A stretch of DNA of 64,000 bases from Winogradskyella alexanderae (GTDB lineage Bacteria > Bacteroidota > Bacteroidia > Flavobacteriales > Flavobacteriaceae): the NCBI RefSeq assembly GCF_020166335.1, contig NZ_JAIUJR010000007.1, positions 124,001 through 188,000 of the forward strand, given 5' to 3'. The notes below the pieces were generated by a model, which was given only the letters and a program-made list of their open reading frames with translations, was not told where the DNA came from and ran no database searches. Shown one piece after another: positions 7,990-16,502 of the stretch. Every line of letters starts with the position of its first letter. The stretch's first letter is position 1. Both the position numbers and the translations under genes were made by a program.

Positions 7990-8022
7990 TTTGGAGATAA
8001 TTTCCAAATTATTGTACATTTG
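7990..8022 (+). promoter_or_regulatory. Bacteroidota-type promoter of the cytochrome gene
   Basis: TTTG at 7990-7993 and TACATTTG at 8015-8022, separated by 21 bases, fit the Bacteroidota TTTG / TAnnTTTG promoter. The start codon is 17 bases further on. Confidence 0.65.
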
Positions 8023-8039
8023 ATCAACTCGCATTTTTA

Positions 8040-9935
8040 ATGAAAAAAAAAGAATATTCTATAGCCTTTTTTATCTTGATTTTTTTCGTATTTGCAGCGC
8101 TTTTTTTTGCAAGAAATGGGGCTTATTTTTTTTCTGAACCTGCATATCAAAGTACTACTGAATTCAGTCAAATAGCAGAAAAGGAATCATGCTTTCAATG
8201 TCATCAGGATACCAAGGGTTATTCAAAATATCATAATCCAGAATTTATAGGTTGCGCAGGTTGTCACTTAGGAAATATAGCTTCTAATGACAAAAATGAG
8301 GCTCATAAAGGAATGGTTTTGATTCCCGGAAACTTGTCCGACGCAAAAGAGACTTGTGGTAAATGTCATCCTAGTGAATTGTACAAAATAGAACAGTCTT
8401 TAATGACAACAAATAGTGGAATTGTCGCAGTTGACAAATTTGTTTTTGGTGAAGCGGATAGTTTAGATTATCATTATCATATTAAAGATTTGGGGTATTC
8501 GGCTTCAGATAAGCATTTAAGAGATTTATGCGCTAACTGTCATTTAGGTGCAGAAAAAATGGAATATGGTCAGATTACGCAATTAAGTCGCGGAGGTGGT
8601 TGTAATGCTTGTCACTTAAATTATTCTAACGAAGCTAAATACGATTTAGAAAGTTATTTAGCTTCCAATAAAAAGGAATTACCTCAATATCATCCTTCAA
8701 CTGATATTTTTGTGAATGACACCCATTGTTTTGGATGCCATAGTCGTTCAAGCAGAATTTCTACTAATTATATGGGCTTGCAAGAGACCTTGTTAGAAGA
8801 AAGCGACATTATTAATAAAACTGATTATAAAGTTTTACAAGATAAAAGAGTTTATAAAATCCTTGAACAAGACATACACCATACCAAAGGGATGTTGTGT
8901 ATTGATTGCCATTCGTCTCATGAAGTGATGGGTGATGGTAACACGTATGCACACGCAGAACAAGCCGTGAAATTGCAATGCTCTGATTGTCACTTCAAGG
9001 AAAAGCCTAATACGATTCCATACGATTCTTTAGATCGAGAGAGTTTGCTAGTCTTTTTGCATAGAGATTACAAGCATCATGACAAACAAATTATAGTCGC
9101 AGAAAAAGATGGTCATCCATTAGTAAATACTTTTGTGGATTCTCTTGGTAATGCCTTTTTAATTGGCAAAAAAGATGATACTCTATATAGTTTAAAACCG
9201 CAATCTGAATTTTGTTCTCGAGATAATGCGCATCAGGATGTGAGTTGTGCAACTTGCCATTCGTCTTGGACGCCAAGATGTATTGGTTGCCATAATGAAT
9301 ATGACAAAGAAGAACCGAGGGGATTTGATTTACTTGATAAAAAATATATTCGAGGACAATGGAAGGAATATGTTGCTGAGTTTTCATCGTCTTTGCCAGC
9401 CATGGGAGTTCGTGAAACTGAAGAAGGAAAACATATAGAGCCTGCAATTCCCGGAATGATAATGACCATTGATTTAAATAGTTATTCTCATAATGACGAG
9501 AACGAGAGTTTGTTATTTCACAGATTATACGCTCCAAATTCACCTCATACCACAACAACAGCAGTACGCGATTGTAAATCTTGTCACTCTAACTCAGCTA
9601 GTTTAGGCTATGGTAATGGTATCTTGGAATACAAAATAAAGAATAAAAAAGGGACTTGGATTTTCACTCCTGAATACGCATTAAACGAAAACGATAGCTT
9701 ACCAGAGGATGCATGGATTCCATTTCTAAAAGAAGTAGATAAAGCAACTGTAAGATCTACACGGCATGACTTTAGACCATTTTCAGTTAATGAACAAAAG
9801 AGACTTCTATTAGTTGGTGCTTGTTTGCAATGTCATAAAGGAAATTCTGAGGTTATGCAGAAGACTTTAAATATTGGAATAGATTCTATACTGCCAATTA
9901 TTAATAAAGCATGTATATTGCCTGAAAATTTTTAA
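8040..9935 (+). CDS. Dodecahaem c-type cytochrome, membrane-anchored
   Basis: 631 residues. A hydrophobic segment (about residues 7-24) serves as signal anchor or signal peptide. I count twelve CXXCH haem-binding motifs: CFQCH, CAGCH, CGKCH, CANCH, CNACH, CFGCH, CIDCH, CSDCH, CATCH, CIGCH, CKSCH and CLQCH, with no CXXCK, so it is not an NrfA-type nitrite reductase. A haem-free stretch of about 85 residues separates motifs 8 and 9 and another of about 90 separates 10 and 11. The gene is divergent from the molybdoenzyme operon over a control region with two putative Crp/Fnr sites, so it probably carries electrons for, or is a second enzyme of, the same pathway. I do not recognise a specific named family. 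Confidence 0.85.
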   Translation: MKKKEYSIAFFILIFFVFAALFFARNGAYFFSEPAYQSTTEFSQIAEKESCFQCHQDTKGYSKYHNPEFIGCAGCHLGNIASNDKNEAHKGMVLIPGNLSDAKETCGKCHPSELYKIEQSLMTTNSGIVAVDKFVFGEADSLDYHYHIKDLGYSASDKHLRDLCANCHLGAEKMEYGQITQLSRGGGCNACHLNYSNEAKYDLESYLASNKKELPQYHPSTDIFVNDTHCFGCHSRSSRISTNYMGLQETLLEESDIINKTDYKVLQDKRVYKILEQDIHHTKGMLCIDCHSSHEVMGDGNTYAHAEQAVKLQCSDCHFKEKPNTIPYDSLDRESLLVFLHRDYKHHDKQIIVAEKDGHPLVNTFVDSLGNAFLIGKKDDTLYSLKPQSEFCSRDNAHQDVSCATCHSSWTPRCIGCHNEYDKEEPRGFDLLDKKYIRGQWKEYVAEFSSSLPAMGVRETEEGKHIEPAIPGMIMTIDLNSYSHNDENESLLFHRLYAPNSPHTTTTAVRDCKSCHSNSASLGYGNGILEYKIKNKKGTWIFTPEYALNENDSLPEDAWIPFLKEVDKATVRSTRHDFRPFSVNEQKRLLLVGACLQCHKGNSEVMQKTLNIGIDSILPIINKACILPENF

Positions 9936-9940
9936 CCACA

Positions 9941-10948
9941 TTAGCCTCCAATAGTAATCATACTTCTGTTATTGGAATGCAATTTAGGTTCTTTTAGCTT
10001 TTCAAGCGTATCCATGCCACCACGGACTTTAAGTTTTGCTTCAACAGCTTTCTGAATTACGGATTCAATCGATTTTCCAGAACGCAATACCGATAATAAA
10101 TCACTTTCTTTGGAGGAAAACAAACAATTTTTTAATTGACCATTAGCTGTTAGGCGCAATCTATTGCACGAATCACAGAAGGGATTTGTAACCGTGCTAA
10201 TAATGGCAAAAGATCCTTTATGGCCTTTTATTTTATAGTTTTTTGAAGTGTCATTTGGGGCGTCTTGCAGACGTTCGACATTATCATCTGTGAAGACTTC
10301 ATTAACCTTATCCATTATTTCTTTGTAAGAAACCATTTTGCTAATATCCCATTTGTTACCATCAAAAGGCATAAACTCAATAAAACGAACTGAAATGGGC
10401 AGGTCTTTCGTGAAATTTATGAAGTCAATAATTTCATTATCATTGAAACCCTTCATTAAAACAGCATTTACTTTTACAGTAAAGCCTTCTTTAACCAATA
10501 GTAAAATATTATCATGGACTTTTTGAAATTCATCACGACGTGTAATCTGTTTAAATTTTTCACGGTCTAGAGAATCTAAACTCACATTAATTTTTTGAAC
10601 TCCGTTTAATTTCAGTATCTGAATAAATTTATCAATAATTACAGCATTCGAGGTAATTGACAATTCTACAGGAAGCGTTGCTAACTTTTCTAAAATAATA
10701 GGAATATCCTTTCTTATTAAGGGTTCTCCTCCTGTTAATCTAATTTTAGTAACACCGTGTTTTACAAAAGTTTTTGCAATGTCATAAATTTCCTCATAAC
10801 TCATTAAATGACTTTTTGGTGACAACTGAACACCTTCTTCTGGCATACAATAAGAACAGCGCAGATTACAACGTTCAATTAATGAAATGCGCAGGTAGGT
10901 ATGTTGTCTACCGTGTGAATCTTGTAATATATTTTTATTGTCTTGCAT
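9941..10948 (-). CDS. moaA: GTP 3',8-cyclase MoaA
   Basis: 335 residues, a radical SAM enzyme for the first step of molybdenum cofactor synthesis (GTP to 3',8-cyclo-GTP). The SAM cluster motif is CNLRCSYC near residue 28. The C-terminal cluster motif CDSCNRLRLTANGQLKNC (about 258-275) binds GTP. The protein ends in Gly-Gly, which is conserved and needed in MoaA. It is the last gene of the cofactor operon, overlaps moaCB by one base, and faces the cytochrome gene with only five bases between their stops. Confidence 0.95.
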   Translation of the reverse strand: MQDNKNILQDSHGRQHTYLRISLIERCNLRCSYCMPEEGVQLSPKSHLMSYEEIYDIAKTFVKHGVTKIRLTGGEPLIRKDIPIILEKLATLPVELSITSNAVIIDKFIQILKLNGVQKINVSLDSLDREKFKQITRRDEFQKVHDNILLLVKEGFTVKVNAVLMKGFNDNEIIDFINFTKDLPISVRFIEFMPFDGNKWDISKMVSYKEIMDKVNEVFTDDNVERLQDAPNDTSKNYKIKGHKGSFAIISTVTNPFCDSCNRLRLTANGQLKNCLFSSKESDLLSVLRSGKSIESVIQKAVEAKLKVRGGMDTLEKLKEPKLHSNNRSMITIGG

Positions 10949-11859
10949 TAATCGTGTCTTGCACCTTTTAAAATTCTAAAACTATGTAATACAGCAGGAA
11001 ATATGGCATCCATAGATTCTTTTGCTCCGTTTGTAGAGCCTGGTAAAGCTAAGACTAGAGTATCTTTTATGGTCCCAGCTACACTTCGGGACAGCATTGA
11101 AAATGGTGTGCGTTCTTGACCATAATTTCTAATAGCTTCTTCAATGCCTGGGATTCTTCTATCAAGCAAGGGTAGTAATGCTTCTGGAGTTACATCACGA
11201 CCAGAAAGTCCCGTGCCTCCCGTATAAATAATCATATCTACACCTTGTTCTTGGTAGGTTGTTACTTTTTCCTGAATAATATTAATTTCATCAGGTATTA
11301 CGATATAATCTGCAATTTTTACTTGGTAAAATTCTAGTTTATTCATTATTGCCTTACCTGCTTTATCGTCTTTGTGACCTGCAGAAATAGTATCTGAACA
11401 CACAATAACTGTTGCTGTTAGATCTTTCCTAAAGCGGTCTCTGAAGTCGGATTTCCCACCTTTTTTGTTTAAAAGTTTTATAGCCAGTATTTCAACACCT
11501 TTATCAATAGGCTTAAGCATATCATACATGTTCAATGCGACTACACTAGCGCCATGCATGGCTTCGACTTCAACACCAGTTTTATAAATGGTTTTTACTG
11601 TGAAAATGATGGTTATTTCTAATCCATTGATATCGTATTCTACACTTGTAAACTCAATAGGTAAAGGATGGCAATCTGGTAAAATATCTGGCGTACGTTT
11701 TACGCCCAATAGTCCTGCTGCCTTGCTCATAGCAAATACATTTCCCTTGGGAACCGTATCGTTTTGAATGGCAGTAATGGTTTCTAGCTTGCTAACTTTA
11801 ACAATAGCTTGAGCTACTGCAATTCGTAATGTTGTGCTTTTTTCGGTGATATCTACCAT
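10948..11859 (-). CDS. moaCB: MoaC-MoaB/MogA fusion protein
   Basis: 303 residues. The N-terminal half (about 1-155) is MoaC, cyclic pyranopterin monophosphate synthase, with KGNVFAMSKAAGLLGVKRT and LPDCHPLPI. The second half (about 160-303) is a MoaB/MogA-type molybdopterin adenylyltransferase-like domain with TGGTGLSGRDVTPEALLPLL. Fusion joins an early and a late step of cofactor synthesis in one chain; such fusions are known in Bacteroidota. The ATG at 11859 lies at the end of a tandem 15-base duplication in the short gap after moaE. Confidence 0.92.
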   Translation of the reverse strand: MVDITEKSTTLRIAVAQAIVKVSKLETITAIQNDTVPKGNVFAMSKAAGLLGVKRTPDILPDCHPLPIEFTSVEYDINGLEITIIFTVKTIYKTGVEVEAMHGASVVALNMYDMLKPIDKGVEILAIKLLNKKGGKSDFRDRFRKDLTATVIVCSDTISAGHKDDKAGKAIMNKLEFYQVKIADYIVIPDEINIIQEKVTTYQEQGVDMIIYTGGTGLSGRDVTPEALLPLLDRRIPGIEEAIRNYGQERTPFSMLSRSVAGTIKDTLVLALPGSTNGAKESMDAIFPAVLHSFRILKGARHD

Positions 11860-11888
11860 ATAAGTTCAATCATTATAAGTTCAATCAT
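11859..11888. repeat. Perfect tandem duplication of a 15-base unit
   Basis: TATAAGTTCAATCAT occurs twice, head to tail, at 11859-11873 and 11874-11888, covering the moaE-moaCB spacer and the first base of the moaCB start codon. On the minus strand each unit begins with ATG, so the pair makes an 11-codon frame whose TAG stop lies just inside moaCB. Confidence 0.9.
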
Positions 11889-11891
11889 TTT

Positions 11892-12335
11892 TTAATTGTT
11901 TTGTTTCCATTGGTGTGTGCTGTCCTCAAAAATTTCCTTACCAAAAATGGGAACATCGGCTTTAATAGCTTCAACAATGAATTCTAAAGCTTCAAAAACC
12001 ACTTTCCGTCGCGGTGAAGATACAAATACAAATAAACAGATTTCACCAACGTTTACTTTCCCTAAACTATGGTATATATGCATGCAAGTGAGTTCAAATT
12101 TTTCGAAAGCGGCTTCCCTGATTTCGTGAAATTTAGCATTAGACATTTCTTCATATGCAGTATACTCAATAGCAGAAACTGTTTTGTTGTCAATAACGTC
12201 AGCACGTACTTGACCTAAGAAAATATTGTGAGCACCAATACTTGTTTTAGTTTGATGTTTGTAAATAGAATTCCCAATGAATTCTGAGGATATAGCACCT
12301 TCTTTAAAAACGCTTTTAGGCTTTTTATCTTTCAT
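11892..12335 (-). CDS. moaE: Molybdopterin synthase catalytic subunit MoaE
   Basis: 147 residues. MoaE pairs with thiocarboxylated MoaD to insert two sulfurs into cyclic pyranopterin monophosphate. The C-terminal active-site region KADVPIFGKEIFEDSTHQW and the MoaD-docking core FLGQVRAD are both present, and FVFVSSPRRKVVFEAL matches the family. The start overlaps the end of moeB by 11 bases. Its length is normal for the family. Confidence 0.94.
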   Translation of the reverse strand: MKDKKPKSVFKEGAISSEFIGNSIYKHQTKTSIGAHNIFLGQVRADVIDNKTVSAIEYTAYEEMSNAKFHEIREAAFEKFELTCMHIYHSLGKVNVGEICLFVFVSSPRRKVVFEALEFIVEAIKADVPIFGKEIFEDSTHQWKQNN

Positions 12336-13413
12336 TTAATGAAGTTTTTTGTATGTAATTATTGATTTCTACAGCACCTTCCGTTATACTAAAGCAATTA
12401 GTAATATTATAATCAAGTAAAAGTTTGAAAGCAATTTTACTTCTTATTCCAGATTGGCAAAACAGTGCTTTTATTTTTGAATCTTCGATTTTATCCAAGT
12501 TATTCTTAATGTCACTTAATGGTATATTGGTAACTTCCAAACGTTTTACTCTTGGTTTTTCATTTAGTTCCCTAACATCAATATATTGTATGTTTTCATC
12601 ATCAATAAGGTCTTTGATAGAAATTTCTACGGGTTCTACGCCAAAATTAGACTTAGACGATTCATTTTCAAAATCCGCTACGTTATTTAAAACCGACTCA
12701 ATATTGGCTTCATTTCTGTTTATTTTTAGAGTAACGGTTTTAGATGTTAATGCGTTATAGCATAACAGGATTCCTGAAAGAACATTTCCGATATTTAGAA
12801 TAATCTTTAGGACTTCATTTGCTTGTATGCTGCCAATAATGCCTGGAAGGACACCTAAAACACCTATTTCTGAGCAGTTAGGATACGCACCTTTTTTTGG
12901 TGCTTTAGGAAATAAACACCGGTAACTAGGTCCGTTTTTATAATTGAAAACAGACACCTGACCTTCAAATTTATAAATACCACCAAAAACAAGAGGTTTA
13001 TTTAAAATGACACAGGCGTCATTGACTAAATATCGTGTTTCAAAATTATCTGTACCATCAATAATGATGTCGTAAGTGCTAAACAAGTTCAGCGCATTCT
13101 TGTACGTTAATTTTTGAGGGTAGGCATTGATTGTGATTTCATCGTTTAAATCTTGCAGACGTTGTTTCGCAGCCATGGCTTTATTAACTCCTAACGAAGT
13201 TGTTCCATATAACACTTGACGCTGAAGATTAGAAATATCTACAGTATCAAAATCAATAATACCAATCGTTCCGACTCCTGCAGCTGCTAAATATTGTAGA
13301 ACAGGGCAACCTAATCCACCAGCTCCAACAACTAAAACCTTAGCTTTAGCAAGCTTATTTTGACCTACTTGTCCAATTTCTGAAAGTACGATATGTCTAC
13401 TGTATCTGCTCAT
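12325..13413 (-). CDS. moeB: MoeB/ThiF-type adenylyltransferase fused to rhodanese
   Basis: 362 residues. Residues 1-240 are a ThiF/MoeB E1-like domain with the nucleotide motif VVGAGGLGCPVLQYLAAAG and the Arg-rich RYSRHIVLSEIGQVGQ start. It activates the C-terminal Gly-Gly of MoaD by adenylation. Residues 265-360 form a rhodanese domain with an intact loop ALFCQSGIRSK, so this protein can also deliver the sulfur, as in eukaryotic MOCS3. Many MoeB proteins carry paired CxxC zinc motifs; only part of that pattern (CLFPKAPKKGAYPNC) is seen here. It sits between moaD and moaE, its two functional partners. Confidence 0.9.
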   Translation of the reverse strand: MSRYSRHIVLSEIGQVGQNKLAKAKVLVVGAGGLGCPVLQYLAAAGVGTIGIIDFDTVDISNLQRQVLYGTTSLGVNKAMAAKQRLQDLNDEITINAYPQKLTYKNALNLFSTYDIIIDGTDNFETRYLVNDACVILNKPLVFGGIYKFEGQVSVFNYKNGPSYRCLFPKAPKKGAYPNCSEIGVLGVLPGIIGSIQANEVLKIILNIGNVLSGILLCYNALTSKTVTLKINRNEANIESVLNNVADFENESSKSNFGVEPVEISIKDLIDDENIQYIDVRELNEKPRVKRLEVTNIPLSDIKNNLDKIEDSKIKALFCQSGIRSKIAFKLLLDYNITNCFSITEGAVEINNYIQKTSLNER

Positions 13414-13418
13414 ATTAT

Positions 13419-13652
13419 TTAACCACCTGCAAAAGGTGGCAATAGTGCGATTTCTTGTCCTGTTAATTCTGTTTTAAGTGCTACCAACTCTTGATTTTGA
13501 GCTACTTGAAAATCTTTAGTTTTTAGCAAAGTATATTTTGAATATAGCGATTCCATTAGTTCCGAAATCGTATGACCTGAAAACTCTAACACCTCTTTTT
13601 CCTTGTTGGTGATTTCAGCTATTTGGCCAAAATATCTAACTGTTATACGCAT
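13419..13652 (-). CDS. moaD: Molybdopterin synthase sulfur-carrier subunit MoaD
   Basis: 77 residues with a ubiquitin-like fold signature, MRITVRYFGQIAEIT at the start and the C-terminal tail PPFAGG. The final glycine is adenylated by MoeB and converted to the thiocarboxylate used by MoaE. The gene overlaps the end of mobA by 17 bases and ends six bases before moeB starts, in line with tight operon organisation. Confidence 0.94.
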   Translation of the reverse strand: MRITVRYFGQIAEITNKEKEVLEFSGHTISELMESLYSKYTLLKTKDFQVAQNQELVALKTELTGQEIALLPPFAGG

Positions 13653-14220
13653 TTTCTATGGCTTTAAGGTCCTTTATTGTATTTACATTAGTTGTGCAGA
13701 GTTCCTGCTCTTTTTTTAATTCTATATTTTTATAATTACAGCTTTCAATAGCAACGCGAAGGCGTCTTTCGTTTGCGATTAAGAGTTTGTTGAAACAATC
13801 TTTTACTTGTCTTTTGTAAAATGCGATTAGGGGCATAGACTTACCCTTGCTTTCAACTTGAATAATTTCTGAAGTATCATCAATGGCATAAATTAGCATT
13901 TCTAATATCTCGGGAGTAATTAAAGGTATATCACAACTTAAAACCAAATTATTGTCATTGGATGAAGCTTCTAATCCTGAACATATACCAGCTACTGGGC
14001 CAGAATTTTTTGTAATGTCATTGATGCGCCTTAAGCTAAATACATCATAATTTGGATTGTCTGAAACAATAATTATTTCAGAGACAAAAGGTTTTAGAGC
14101 ATCAATACTATATTGTATCATTGGTTTTCCATTTAGTAAGAGAAGGCCTTTGTCTTCTCCCACACGCGAACTTTTACCACCTGCTAAAATAATACCTGTT
14201 ATGGTCGTTTTGTTTATCAT
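13636..14220 (-). CDS. mobA: Molybdenum cofactor guanylyltransferase MobA
   Basis: 194 residues. The GTP-binding signature ILAGGKSSRVGEDKGLLLL opens the protein, followed by VLSCDIPLITPEI, the metal-binding aspartate motif of the NTP-transferase fold. MobA attaches GMP to Mo-molybdopterin to form the bis-MGD cofactor that DMSO-reductase-family enzymes such as the one at 5611-7893 require. Its presence therefore ties this operon to that enzyme class. It begins directly next to the stop of the transporter gene. Confidence 0.93.
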   Translation of the reverse strand: MINKTTITGIILAGGKSSRVGEDKGLLLLNGKPMIQYSIDALKPFVSEIIIVSDNPNYDVFSLRRINDITKNSGPVAGICSGLEASSNDNNLVLSCDIPLITPEILEMLIYAIDDTSEIIQVESKGKSMPLIAFYKRQVKDCFNKLLIANERRLRVAIESCNYKNIELKKEQELCTTNVNTIKDLKAIENAYNS

Positions 14221-14961
14221 TTATGTGAAAAATAATTTAAAAGAAGCAATAGTCAATACAAAAGCTAAAATGTACCGAAGTCTTCGGTTGTTTATTTTTC
14301 TACTTCCGTAGAAACCGCCTAAAACACCTCCAAATAGTGCAATAGCAACTAATAAAAAGGATTCTTTTTCAAGTGTTACACCCACACTGAGTTGGCCGAT
14401 TAAACCTGAGGCTGAATTTACCCAAATAAATAGGGCAGAAACTGCAGCGGCTTCTTTCATCTTGCCCCAATGAAACAACAAAATAACAGGCGTTAATATT
14501 ATGCCGCCACCAATACCTATAAGTCCTGAGAAAAATCCGATAATAGCACCAATAATAAATCCTTGCCATATTTTTACACGTTTTATAGTGTCACTTTCTT
14601 TTCCAAGAAGATTTAAAATTTTCAAAATGGCAAATACGAGCAAAATCGCTAGTGTTTTTTTGTAAAGTGATGCGTCAAGTTCAATTCTGCCTCCAAGCAT
14701 TGAAAATGGGATAGAGGTAATGGCAAATACAAAAAATAGTTTTTTATTAAAGTAACCAGCTTTAAAGTAGTAGTAGAATGAAATTCCTGCTACGAATAAG
14801 TTAAGCAGTAGGGCAGTAGGTTTCATAGTTTCTGGAGCAAAGGAAAATAATGCCATTAGTGCTAAATAACCACTCGCACCACCATGACCAACACTAGAGT
14901 ATAAGAATGATACTATAGGTAGTAAGCACAAAAAAATAAGTATGTTTTCGTTTTGTAACAT
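14221..14961 (-). CDS. TauE/SafE (TSUP) family membrane transporter
   Basis: About 246 residues with seven or eight membrane segments. LYSSVGHGGASGYLALMAL and GFFSGLIGIGGGIILTPVIL are the two Gly-rich repeats of the TauE/SafE family, which moves sulfite, sulfonates or related anions. I chose ATG 14961, two bases after the modE-like stop, over an upstream ATG at 14985 that would overlap that gene. Its place inside a cofactor operon is of interest: molybdate is an oxyanion and no ModABC system is visible, so it could move molybdate, or it could handle sulfite from the sulfur island. Neither is shown. Confidence 0.85.
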   Translation of the reverse strand: MLQNENILIFLCLLPIVSFLYSSVGHGGASGYLALMALFSFAPETMKPTALLLNLFVAGISFYYYFKAGYFNKKLFFVFAITSIPFSMLGGRIELDASLYKKTLAILLVFAILKILNLLGKESDTIKRVKIWQGFIIGAIIGFFSGLIGIGGGIILTPVILLFHWGKMKEAAAVSALFIWVNSASGLIGQLSVGVTLEKESFLLVAIALFGGVLGGFYGSRKINNRRLRYILAFVLTIASFKLFFT

Positions 14962-14962
14962 A

Positions 14963-15307
14963 CTATAACAGCTTAAATTTTTCAATTTGTTGGTCTAAAA
15001 ACGCCCAACAATTTTTATTAATTTCATCAAAAGTAAAAATCAGAGATTTGCCATAATCGGTAAGTTCTGTACCGCCACCTCCTTTACCTCCTATATGATT
15101 AGTTGTAACAGGTCTTTTAGCAGATTTGTTTACGGCATCTAACAGTGACCAAGCTTTTTTGTAGGAAAGATTTAAGGATTTAGCCGCTTTTGATAGAGAA
15201 CCTGTTTCGCCAATAGCCTTTAATAGCTTAACGCGACCCTCTCCTAAAAAAACACTTTTATCGGATTCTATCCAAATTCTACTTTTAATTTTGTAGCTCA
15301 TAATCAA
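14963..15307 (-). CDS. ModE-like winged-helix regulator without molybdate-binding domain
   Basis: 114 residues, corresponding to the N-terminal DNA-binding half of ModE: LGEGRVKLLKAIGETGSLSK and AAKSLNLSYKKAWSLLDAVN, then the Gly-rich wing HIGGKGGGGTELTDYGKSL. ModE of E. coli is about 260 residues with two C-terminal Mop domains for molybdate; these are absent, so it cannot sense molybdate by that domain. It lies five bases after moeA and probably controls the operon it belongs to. Stand-alone domains of this kind are common beside molybdenum genes. Confidence 0.88.
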   Translation of the reverse strand: MIMSYKIKSRIWIESDKSVFLGEGRVKLLKAIGETGSLSKAAKSLNLSYKKAWSLLDAVNKSAKRPVTTNHIGGKGGGGTELTDYGKSLIFTFDEINKNCWAFLDQQIEKFKLL

Positions 15308-15311
15308 TAGT

Positions 15312-16490
15312 TTAGGACGGCAATAAAATAACTTCTACCATATCATTGACAGAAATATTGGAAACGGTTTCTGGTAAAAAAACTAATGCATTTGAAAGCG
15401 CAAATGTTTGAAGCATTGATGAATTCTGACCTTCTAAAATTTGTACTTCATTATCCTTATATATTGCTTTCAAGAACTGAGGGCGGTCACCACTTTTTTT
15501 AAAGTTTGATTGCGACTTTGCGAATATCTTTGGTAATTCTAATGCATTCCGATTCATCATTTTCTGTAAGGCGATGTATACATAGCAATAGAAACAACTA
15601 AGCGTAGCTGCAGGATTTCCTGGTAATGCAAAAATGATGGTATCGTCTTTCTTTCCAAAGAATAATGGTTTTCCTGGCTTTTGTTTAACCTTATAAAAGA
15701 TTACTTCTGTCTTAAGTTCTTCGAGCGATTTTCCAACAAAATCATAATCTCCAACTGAAATCCCTCCAGTTATGATAACTAAGTCGTTGAGGTTTATAAC
15801 GCTTTGAAGTTTAGAAGTTGTATTCTCAAAATTATCATCAATGGTATGCAGAGTCACATCGTAAAAATCTAAATTACCTAAAGCGCTTTGAAGCATTACA
15901 GAATTACTTTCATATATCTTTCCGAAAGGCAATGGTTTACCTGCTTTTATCAACTCGTTGCCAGTGGTTACAATTGCAATAGAGGGCTGTTTATAAACTA
16001 AAACGTCTGTAATACCTAAGGATGTTAAATAGCCAATAGCTGCAGGTGTGAGTTTTGTCCCTTGTTTTAATGCAATCTCACCTTTTTTAACTTGTTCTCC
16101 TAGAGGTCTAATATTGTGTTCAGAAGGAATATTAGACTCAATGACAATTTTGTTACCGCTGACTTTAACTTTCTCTTGCATTACCACTGCATTTGCACTA
16201 TCAGGAACAGGTGCTCCCGTGAATATTCTCACAGCCTCTCCTTCTTTCAAATACAATTTATGATTATCACCTGCCTTCATTTCTCCTTGAAGATAATATT
16301 CGAGCTTTTCATGCACGTTTAAAGCATAACCATCCATAGCAGATTGCCTAAATGGTGGCATATTAATAGGCGAGTGAATATCTTGAGACAATATAAAACC
16401 ACTGGATTTCTCGACTTTTAAAACAGCTTCCTTCATTAAAGGTTTGCAAGTAGTTTTTATAGCTGATATGGCTTGGTGTATGGAAATCAT
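15312..16490 (-). CDS. moeA: Molybdopterin molybdenumtransferase MoeA
   Basis: 392 residues. MoeA inserts molybdenum into adenylated molybdopterin. Family motifs are in order: MPPFRQSAMDGYAL (about 44-57), IFTGAPVPDSANAVVMQE (about 88), TGGISVGDYDFVGKSL (about 245), KPGKPLFFGKK and FALPGNPAATLSCFYCYV (about 290). It is the first gene of a nine-gene operon. A TAnnTTTG element 16 bases upstream suggests a very short leader, which leaves no room for a molybdenum cofactor riboswitch. Confidence 0.95.
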   Translation of the reverse strand: MISIHQAISAIKTTCKPLMKEAVLKVEKSSGFILSQDIHSPINMPPFRQSAMDGYALNVHEKLEYYLQGEMKAGDNHKLYLKEGEAVRIFTGAPVPDSANAVVMQEKVKVSGNKIVIESNIPSEHNIRPLGEQVKKGEIALKQGTKLTPAAIGYLTSLGITDVLVYKQPSIAIVTTGNELIKAGKPLPFGKIYESNSVMLQSALGNLDFYDVTLHTIDDNFENTTSKLQSVINLNDLVIITGGISVGDYDFVGKSLEELKTEVIFYKVKQKPGKPLFFGKKDDTIIFALPGNPAATLSCFYCYVYIALQKMMNRNALELPKIFAKSQSNFKKSGDRPQFLKAIYKDNEVQILEGQNSSMLQTFALSNALVFLPETVSNISVNDMVEVILLPS

Positions 16491-16502
16491 TTACGTTGTA
16501 TA

